DNA of 18,774 bases from CAZWLD01 sp964634685 (GTDB lineage Bacteria; Bacillota_I; Bacilli_A; Acholeplasmatales; JAEDCM01). The position numbers and the translations under genes were made by a program. The stretch spans positions 1 through 18,774 of the forward strand of contig CAZWLD010000040.1 in NCBI GenBank assembly GCA_964634685.1, given 5' to 3'. The notes beneath the pieces are model-generated. The model made no database searches, had not been told where the DNA came from, and worked only from the letters and a program-made list of their open reading frames with translations. Of this stretch, positions 8,337 through 13,229 are shown piece by piece (the first letter of the stretch is position 1; every line of letters starts with the position of its first letter).

Positions 8337-9782
8337 TCAATTTTTTCTTCTCGTATTTATTACAAATATGAGAATCATATATATTGCTGGTACTGCAATA
8401 AACAAAAGTATTAGTATGTGCCAAACAGATTTTACATTAGGAGAATAAACCCAATCTATTAGATTTAATGCGTCAATCATAGCAGATACAACTGCAATGA
8501 ATCCAAATAGTATTAATCCGTTATTTATAGCTCTATCTTTTTTATCAATTCTTTCTTGTTCAATTTCCTTCTGCTTTTCATCTTCAATGCTTCTCAAGGC
8601 CCTAAGACCTTTGGTTAAGCTTTCCATATCCTCCTCAATTCTGAGGGCTTGTTTACTATAAATATAGGCACCATTTTGATGCTGAATATTACTAACAGTT
8701 TCATATGTACTCTTAACAAGAAACAGATTAATCTGTGTATCTAAGGATTCAATTCGATTTACATATATTTCATTGTTATCAATTGTTTTCACATCAGCGG
8801 GTAATTTAGTTAACAATCTAGAATAGTGTGAGCAAGAATAAGTTTGGTATAGATTCAAAACGTAAATAAAGAAATAATCTCTAACAAATTTACCGATAAA
8901 ATTGTTTTCAAAAAAATCAGAATTAGTATCATTATTAGATGCTACATATGCCAAGCCAGCTTTTGATACGTAAAAGGATATGTTTCCAAAAGGTTCATAT
9001 ATTTCCGATTCTAAAAGTGCTGAAGCCTTATACTTTTGATCATACCCATTACCTATGCGGAAAGCCAAATCATTACGTTTTTGCTTATCTAAGGAATCAA
9101 CATATAAATATTGAAACAGCAAAGCTTTATCTGGAATCACTATTTCTGTATTATCTTCCATTTTTACTTTTCTCTCTGCCCAAAAATGAATGTTCAACGA
9201 AGAAGTTTCTAATAATTGAATAGCCCATTTTCCCATACAAAAAATCTCGTAAGAATCTTTACCTGTTATTCTTCGAAATTTTTGACTATTTGTTCTAGCT
9301 AATTCCTTAAAATCATGCACAAATGATACATAATCTTCAACAGTAATTAACTTGCAAAATTCAATATCATACCATAAAAAACCAATTCCATTTCTAAACA
9401 ATAACATTCCAATATTATTACAATGAAAATTGATTTCATTCCCATTAGGCACAGGAACATACTGTAAACTAAGTAAAGTACCATTTGTTCTTAACACAAA
9501 TGAAGTTCCAAGATTTGCTTCATCATTATTCATATTTTCAGAGCCAAACAATTCTAAAAGATATGAATATATATCCATTTCAGGATATGTAACTTTATCG
9601 TTTTTGTAGTTTTCCCAAAAACCTTTTTCAATCCACTTGCAATCCTTAGGAAGACCAAAATTTTTATAGTTCTTTTCTTCATTTATAATATGCTCAACTA
9701 ATAAACTATATCCGTCCCCTTCGTAGTCAAAGAAAAATGGTATAAGGTATCTTGATGCATATTTTTTTACTTTATTATCCAT
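8337..9782 (-). CDS. Membrane protein with two C-terminal helices, partner of the helicase
   Basis: The soluble N-terminal part is about 380 residues and not recognised. It is followed by a charged, coiled-coil-like stretch (about 380-420 counted from the first ATG) and two hydrophobic helices (about 422-444 and 455-477) separated by a short loop, ending in TRRKN. This resembles the layout of CorA-type proteins (large cytoplasmic domain, two C-terminal helices), but the GMN motif of Mg2+ channels is absent, so a transporter role is not supported. GGAGG lies 8 bases before the ATG at 9782 but only 2 bases before an ATG two codons earlier (9788), so I chose 9782 (481 aa). It lies between the zinc-ribbon gene and the helicase gene, all on one strand. 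It may anchor the helicase at the membrane or be a pore-forming effector. Confidence 0.75.
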   Translation of the reverse strand: MDNKVKKYASRYLIPFFFDYEGDGYSLLVEHIINEEKNYKNFGLPKDCKWIEKGFWENYKNDKVTYPEMDIYSYLLELFGSENMNNDEANLGTSFVLRTNGTLLSLQYVPVPNGNEINFHCNNIGMLLFRNGIGFLWYDIEFCKLITVEDYVSFVHDFKELARTNSQKFRRITGKDSYEIFCMGKWAIQLLETSSLNIHFWAERKVKMEDNTEIVIPDKALLFQYLYVDSLDKQKRNDLAFRIGNGYDQKYKASALLESEIYEPFGNISFYVSKAGLAYVASNNDTNSDFFENNFIGKFVRDYFFIYVLNLYQTYSCSHYSRLLTKLPADVKTIDNNEIYVNRIESLDTQINLFLVKSTYETVSNIQHQNGAYIYSKQALRIEEDMESLTKGLRALRSIEDEKQKEIEQERIDKKDRAINNGLILFGFIAVVSAMIDALNLIDWVYSPNVKSVWHILILLFIAVPAIYMILIFVINTRRKN

Positions 9783-9929
9783 TTGCATTTCCTCCCTATA
9801 TTCAACAATCAGTCGTTTTGCAATAACAATCAGAATTTCCTTTATTATTCATAATGCAAAAACAAAATAGTCCTCTAAAAAGATAGACATATATTGAATG
9901 GAATTTATGAATGTACTAATAGTATCGTT

Positions 9930-11027
9930 TTATTTTTTCTTTATTGCCGAAAATAATCCAGCCACAAATGCTATTCCTGCAGTTACTCCAGCAGCAACCT
10001 TTAATCCTTTTTTATTGCTCTTTTTTCTTTCAGATTGTGGATTAACTTCTATTATCTCGTTTTCATTGACATTATTATCTAAATTCTCTTCGTTATAACT
10101 ATCTATTTTATTAGCCTCAATAATATTTTTATATCCACACTCTGAGCAAAACCAAATTCCACGACGGTCATTAAAATTTCTTTGAGAATTTAATAAAGAA
10201 TTACAACCATCGCAATACCAATACACATCTTTAAATCTCTCACCGCTATAAATATGAGGATTATATAATTTTATATTACATCTAGGACAAACAAAGAATT
10301 GATTCGTCTCCATTTCTTGATGATTAATAAAAATGTAATTACAATTAGGACAATATACCTCTTCATAAGCTTCATCCTCACCATCTTCATCAATATCATT
10401 ATCATCCTCATCATCTTCCCAATATTCTTCTGAATATGGATCTGTTAAATCTTGATGAGCTCCACAATTGGTACAACAATAGTCATATATATTTTTGTAT
10501 TTCCAATCATCTTGATTATTCAAAATATCATTACATTTATTACAATGCCATACATATTCATCATCTGAATCAGGATTCAATAATTCAGCGCCACAATTTT
10601 CACAGACATATACATTCATATCTTCAGTAAACCCGAATTGTTCCTCCAAATTACAATTGCAATTTGGACAAGCTAAATATTCTTCATCTTCGTCTTCATA
10701 GTCATCCTCATCATCTTCCCAGTATTCTTCTGAATATGGATTTGTTAAATCTTGATGAGCTCCACAATTGGTACAACAATAGTCATATATATTTTTGTAT
10801 TTCCAATCATCTTGATTATTCAAAATATCATTACATTTATTACAATGCCATACATATTCATCATCTGAATCAGGATTCAATAATTCAGCGCCACAATTTT
10901 CACAGACATATACGTTCATATCTTCAGTAAACCCGAATTGTTCCTCCAAATTACAATCGCAATTAGGACAAGCTAAATATTCTTCATCATTGTTATTTTC
11001 ATTGTTTCCAAAAATAGTTTTTTTCAT
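9930..11027 (-). CDS. Six-zinc-ribbon acidic protein with C-terminal membrane anchor
   Basis: This 365-aa protein has twelve CxxC knuckles arranged as six zinc ribbons in three tandem modules. Each module runs CPNC...CENC...CNKC...CTNC (third module CPNC...CPRC...CDGC...CSEC). Modules 1 and 2 are almost identical over 95 residues and joined by acidic linkers rich in E and D; module 3 is diverged. The C-terminus has a hydrophobic segment of 16-17 residues with small residues (VAAGVTAGIAFVAGLF) followed by SAIKKK, which could be a tail anchor. Zinc ribbons of this kind bind nucleic acids or proteins; no catalytic motif is seen. The gene lacks a well-placed ribosome binding site, but a 39-codon ORF ends across its ATG, suggesting coupled translation. 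It is first of the large genes behind the promoter at 11162-11190. Confidence 0.8.
   Translation of the reverse strand: MKKTIFGNNENNNDEEYLACPNCDCNLEEQFGFTEDMNVYVCENCGAELLNPDSDDEYVWHCNKCNDILNNQDDWKYKNIYDYCCTNCGAHQDLTNPYSEEYWEDDEDDYEDEDEEYLACPNCNCNLEEQFGFTEDMNVYVCENCGAELLNPDSDDEYVWHCNKCNDILNNQDDWKYKNIYDYCCTNCGAHQDLTDPYSEEYWEDDEDDNDIDEDGEDEAYEEVYCPNCNYIFINHQEMETNQFFVCPRCNIKLYNPHIYSGERFKDVYWYCDGCNSLLNSQRNFNDRRGIWFCSECGYKNIIEANKIDSYNEENLDNNVNENEIIEVNPQSERKKSNKKGLKVAAGVTAGIAFVAGLFSAIKKK
10402..10987. repeat. Recent 300-bp tandem duplication inside the zinc-ribbon gene
   Basis: Positions 10402-10687 and 10702-10987 align without gaps at a period of exactly 300 bases (100 codons). Only five differences were counted by eye over 286 bases. 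The unit equals one double-zinc-ribbon module. Such identity at the DNA level points to a recent duplication or ongoing gene conversion, and the copy number is likely to vary between strains. The period keeps the frame. Confidence 0.95.
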
Positions 11028-11143
11028 TGAAAACTCACATTCCTTTCTCGCATCTCGAAAGGCACAAATAATTGCGAAAAACTAAGCCATTTACTTTCTT
11101 TTATTGACTTAAATATCATTTTACCAATGCTGTACCTCATCAT
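11024..11143 (-). CDS. 39-aa leader ORF coupled to the zinc-ribbon gene
   Basis: A frame of 39 codons starts at tandem ATGs (11143 and 11140) behind AAGG, which is 7 bases from the second ATG. It begins about 12 bases after the predicted transcription start. It encodes MMRYSIGKMIFKSIKESK and continues to VSFQ, a basic peptide. Its TGA overlaps the ATG of the zinc-ribbon gene as ATGA. The downstream gene has only a distant AAAGGA, partly held in a hairpin (CCTTTC 11057-11062 with GAAAGG 11042-11047), so reading through this ORF would open the hairpin and feed ribosomes to the next start. It may be a regulatory leader rather than a functional peptide. The sequence is not recognised. Confidence 0.45.
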   Translation of the reverse strand: MMRYSIGKMIFKSIKESKWLSFSQLFVPFEMRERNVSFQ

Positions 11144-11161
11144 CACACCTTATTTTTTAAA

Positions 11162-11190
11162 ATTATACCAAAAATTCACTATTTTGTAAA
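11162..11190 (-). promoter_or_regulatory. Strong promoter of the zinc-ribbon/membrane/helicase module
   Basis: On the minus strand: TTTACA (11190-11185), a spacer of exactly 17 bases ending in TGG, then TATAAT (11167-11162). This is a near-consensus housekeeping promoter with an extended -10. The start is expected near 11155. No equally good promoter was seen between the following genes. Confidence 0.7.
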
Positions 11191-11235
11191 TAATAACAGG
11201 TTTTTTGATAAATATATATATGGATGATTATATAA

Positions 11236-11285
11236 CAAAAAAAGAGAAGCTAATAAACTTAGTTTGCTAAGTTCTATTAGCTTCT
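11236..11285 (-). terminator. Strong intrinsic terminator after the RNase III unit
   Basis: AGAAGCTAATA plus AACTTAG (11245-11262) pairs with CTAAGTT plus TATTAGCTTCT (11267-11285), giving 18 base pairs with one bulged C and a TTTG loop. On the minus strand it is followed by CTTTTTTT. It separates the RNase III transcript from the promoter of the zinc-ribbon module just downstream. Confidence 0.85.
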
Positions 11286-11562
11286 AGTCTTCTATTATCA
11301 AAACCTAAAGGCATTTGATTAGCCGTGTGTGATACTACCGTAACCATATTGTATTTTATTTAGTGTAAACTCAGTAATATTTTCTATAAAATTAAGGTTG
11401 GCAATCTTAAACCATCCGAAATAAATACTCCAAATTATCTAGAATACAGCCTAAATTATTTTGTTTATTTTCATCTAATTTAACATAAATAAAATAACGA
11501 ATAACATTAAAAATGAATGGATATAGGGAAACGAAGCAATAAAGGATCATAAAATATAGTAC
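11286..11562. other. Intergenic stretch without recognised content
   Basis: This is AT-rich sequence between the terminator and the solo IS21-like end. No open frame of useful length, promoter or repeat was seen on either strand. Confidence 0.5.
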
Positions 11563-11657
11563 TTGAGTCAGTGAAAAATTCACTGGCTCAATTCATAAAT
11601 ATAAGTGGTTCAGATAACCTATATTGCTTATGCAGAAAAAATAAATAGGTGGCTCAA
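11563..11657 (+). mobile_element. Solo IS21-like right end (hairpin plus terminal repeats)
   Basis: A hairpin of 13 pairs with one G-T wobble (TTGAGTCAGTGAA with TTCACTGGCTCAA, 11563-11591) is followed by GGCTCAA at 11585, GGTTCA at 11607 and GGCTCAAA at 11651. Spacings are 22 and 44 bases, that is, one and two units. The layout of hairpin then GGCTCAA units with a 22-bp period is the same as the right end at 3225-3323. No transposase sequence accompanies it, so it is a scar of a second related element. Confidence 0.55.
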
Positions 11658-11675
11658 AATACGTGGATTAATCAA

Positions 11676-12506
11676 TTAATCCTCATCATCAAATTCATTT
11701 GGTAAGCCATAGTAATCACATAAAACTAAATATGCAGCATATCTTTTGGCTTCTTTTTTTGATGTTGCGCATGCAGTCTTTCTTATGTGCCAACTTCTAA
11801 TATAACAAGTACATTCCCACCTCATTCTTCCATCATTCATTTCTACTTGTTCATCTGAGATATCATACTCAGGAACAGAACAAACTCCATGTTCAGATAA
11901 TTCTTTCAAAGTTGTAATGGCATTCTCAATCTGAAATCTTTCTGGCCTTTCCTCTTCAGTGTCAACATCTGCTAGAAAGTCTTCAATCTGAAGCATAAAT
12001 TCTACTGAGTTTTGAAGCTCATCAGGATCCCATTCGCAATCAATAGCAATTGCACCTAATATTGCTTCAAACAAATCAGCTTTTACCTTTTCTTGATTTA
12101 CAACATTATTTTCTAGATCGCTATCACCAAGAAACATATATTTGGCAAAGCCAAGCTTATCAATTCTTTTTGCGAGTGTTTTGTTGTTAACAATTTCCTT
12201 TCTAAGCTCAGTGAATTCGCCCTCGTTTTTGTGTGCTACAATGCAGAACTCATTGTCATCATTATCTTCATCATAATAATCTGATTGACATTTCATAAAT
12301 CCAAATCTTTCTGCAATTATTTTTGTAACATACATATCCAATACTTTGTCACCAATAAATTCTAGAACCTCATTATTCTCTCCTCCATATTGAGCAGAAT
12401 AAGAGCTTCTTGTAAATGCTTGAAGAAGTAAGTCTTCATTGTTAAACCAATAACTTATTTTCTTTTGCACTTCTTCTAAGTGATCGTTTAAATTTTGCAT
12501 TTTCAT
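11676..12506 (-). CDS. Accessory RNase III with dsRNA-binding domain
   Basis: This 276-aa protein is a double-strand-specific endoribonuclease. Residues 15-180 form the RNase III domain: the signature reads NNEVLEFIGDKVLD, and all four metal ligands are in place (E49, D53 in LEFIGD; D144, E147 in KADLFEA). Residues 197-268 form a dsRBD ending in TSKKEAKRYAAYLVLCDY. Relative to E. coli RNase III the segment between the two catalytic motifs is about 22 residues longer, due to an acidic insertion (YYDEDNDDNEF). GGAGG sits 8 bases before the ATG at 12506; the frame is open further up to a TTG at 12521, but that codon overlaps the ribosome binding site and is rejected. It is not in a housekeeping rnc context. 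It lies directly downstream of a structured RNA gene, which is its likely substrate or partner. Confidence 0.9.
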   Translation of the reverse strand: MKMQNLNDHLEEVQKKISYWFNNEDLLLQAFTRSSYSAQYGGENNEVLEFIGDKVLDMYVTKIIAERFGFMKCQSDYYDEDNDDNEFCIVAHKNEGEFTELRKEIVNNKTLAKRIDKLGFAKYMFLGDSDLENNVVNQEKVKADLFEAILGAIAIDCEWDPDELQNSVEFMLQIEDFLADVDTEEERPERFQIENAITTLKELSEHGVCSVPEYDISDEQVEMNDGRMRWECTCYIRSWHIRKTACATSKKEAKRYAAYLVLCDYYGLPNEFDDED

Positions 12507-12512
12507 TTTAAA

Positions 12513-12540
12513 TTCCTCCAATTTTATTTGCCCGAGGAAC
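12513..12540 (-). promoter_or_regulatory. Hairpin hiding the RNase III ribosome binding site
   Basis: TTCCTC (12539-12534) pairs with GAGGAA (12518-12513), which contains most of the GGAGG ribosome binding site; a G-T pair extends the stem to seven. The loop is 15 bases. It would lower translation until opened, for example by a ribosome, protein or change in the upstream fold. Confidence 0.45.
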
Positions 12541-12541
12541 T

Positions 12542-12612
12542 AAAAAAGACTTATGCCGATAAGATAGTCTATTTCTAGCAGTAAATAGACTAATCCCATA
12601 TGCTTAAGTCTT
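12542..12612 (-). terminator. Nested-stem terminator of the ncRNA, before RNase III
   Basis: The outer stem is AAGACTTAAGC (12612-12602) with GCATAAGTCTT (12556-12546), one mismatch. The inner stem is a perfect 10 bp, TAGTCTATTT (12592-12583) with AAATAGACTA (12574-12565), loop of 8. Six T follow (12547-12542). It ends 35 bases before the RNase III ATG with no clear new promoter between, so RNase III expression needs read-through. Confidence 0.75.
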
Positions 12613-12731
12613 AATTTAATCAAAATAATTTTTGTAAGTTAACGTATCTAAATAATCCCACTCGCATAAGATTACTTAAATAAGTCCCGTTACTCAAGTA
12701 CTTTGAGGAAACTAATCCTTCCTTATCGGAC
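12542..12731 (-). ncRNA. Candidate structured non-coding RNA, about 190 nt
   Basis: This segment begins about 7 bases after a good promoter and ends at a T run after a strong hairpin. It is less AT-rich than its flanks and full of self-complementary segments. The 5' CCGATAAG (12729-12722) is perfectly complementary to CTTATCGG (12563-12556) near the 3' end. CTCAA/TTGAG forms a small hairpin (12707-12693). TAACG (12692-12688) can close on CGTTA (12644-12640) around ACTTA/TAAGT (12685-12674) and AATC/GATT. A motif like GGGATTATTTA recurs near 12688, 12659 and 12597, with a related GGATTAG near 12718. I do not recognise it as tRNA, tmRNA, 6S, RNase P, a tracrRNA or a known riboswitch. Lying between a helicase gene and an RNase III gene, it may be a guide, antitoxin-like or substrate RNA, or a processed leader of the RNase III message. 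Confidence 0.6.
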
Positions 12732-12737
12732 ATAATT

Positions 12738-12766
12738 ATTTTAACACCTTTGTTTATAAAAATCAA
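12738..12766 (-). promoter_or_regulatory. Promoter of the ncRNA / RNase III unit
   Basis: On the minus strand: TTGATT (12766-12761), 17-base spacer ending in TGT, TAAAAT (12743-12738). The TGn makes it an extended -10. The start is expected near 12731. A terminator lies immediately upstream, isolating this unit from the helicase gene. Confidence 0.65.
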
Positions 12767-12777
12767 TTCACAAATGC

Positions 12778-12803
12778 AAAAAACCTCAACTAATTGAAGA
12801 GGC
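12778..12803 (-). terminator. Intrinsic terminator upstream of the ncRNA promoter
   Basis: On the minus strand CC-TCT-TCAA-TTAG-TTGA-GG folds as a short stem with a bulge, followed by six T (12783-12778). It would stop read-through from the 922-aa helicase gene 430 bases upstream. The stem is short, so efficiency is uncertain. Confidence 0.5.
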
Positions 12804-13229
12804 TTTATAAACAATAGTAAACCAATTTTATTAAATTTTACTGAAGCATTAAAGTAAAGAACATCAAAAAATTTAGTCTAGTGCATTAATTAAAGATGAA
12901 GTTAGATATTAACATCAGCAGCTGGTTTTAATACTACAATTATAAGCGTTGAAGCATATAATCAAATAATTAATGCAGAAAATGGTGTACTTTAGATGAT
13001 CAATCTAATAATGGATAATGTTCTATTTTATAATGATTAACACTAATAAACTACTACTTTAGTTAAAAATGCCTTAAATAATGTGTAATATTCTAAAATT
13101 ATTTAAATACACGAATTTTTCATTTAAATATCCCTTAATTAATTTTGTTTTCTATATTTAACCCTCCACCTATTCTCACTTTTTATTTTAATAGAGTAAG
13201 TAATTGATAGAGCCAATTTATAAACATTT
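12804..13229. other. Decayed spacer, possible plus-strand gene debris
   Basis: No intact gene is present. On the plus strand from about 12921 one frame reads AGFNTTIISVEAYNQIINAE, then GV and L followed by a TAG. Beyond the stop it gives MINLIMDNVLFYND. The SVEAYNQI...N...VLFY pattern is reminiscent of an extracellular segment of FtsX-type ABC permeases. With about 40 residues this is only a hint of a dead gene. The rest is featureless AT-rich sequence. Confidence 0.25.

Noticed and set aside
8337..9782. CorA-type magnesium transporter
   Set aside because: Only the two-helix layout matches; the GMN motif between the helices is absent and the neighbours are not transport genes.
9783..9830. 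Promoter TTGCAA-17-TATAGG just before the membrane-protein gene
   Set aside because: The -10 would abut the ribosome binding site and leave almost no leader, so transcription from there would not include the site.
10436..10930. Plus-strand frames opposite the zinc-ribbon gene, rich in H, Y and N
   Set aside because: They are antisense shadows of the duplicated module, share its exact 300-bp period and have no ribosome binding sites.
12507..12521. RNase III starting at TTG 12521
   Set aside because: The TTG lies on the GGAGG ribosome binding site that serves the ATG at 12506, and nothing upstream supports a start there.
12542..12731. tracrRNA or retron msr-msd RNA
   Set aside because: There is no CRISPR repeat, Cas9 or reverse transcriptase in the window, and no anti-repeat match was seen.
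12620..12814. A 64-codon minus-strand frame over the ncRNA, including a 37-codon part from the ATG at 12733
   Set aside because: The long version starts upstream of the promoter and runs across a terminator hairpin. The short version would start at the transcript's first bases without a ribosome binding site. The dense complementarity of the DNA explains the sequence better as RNA structure.
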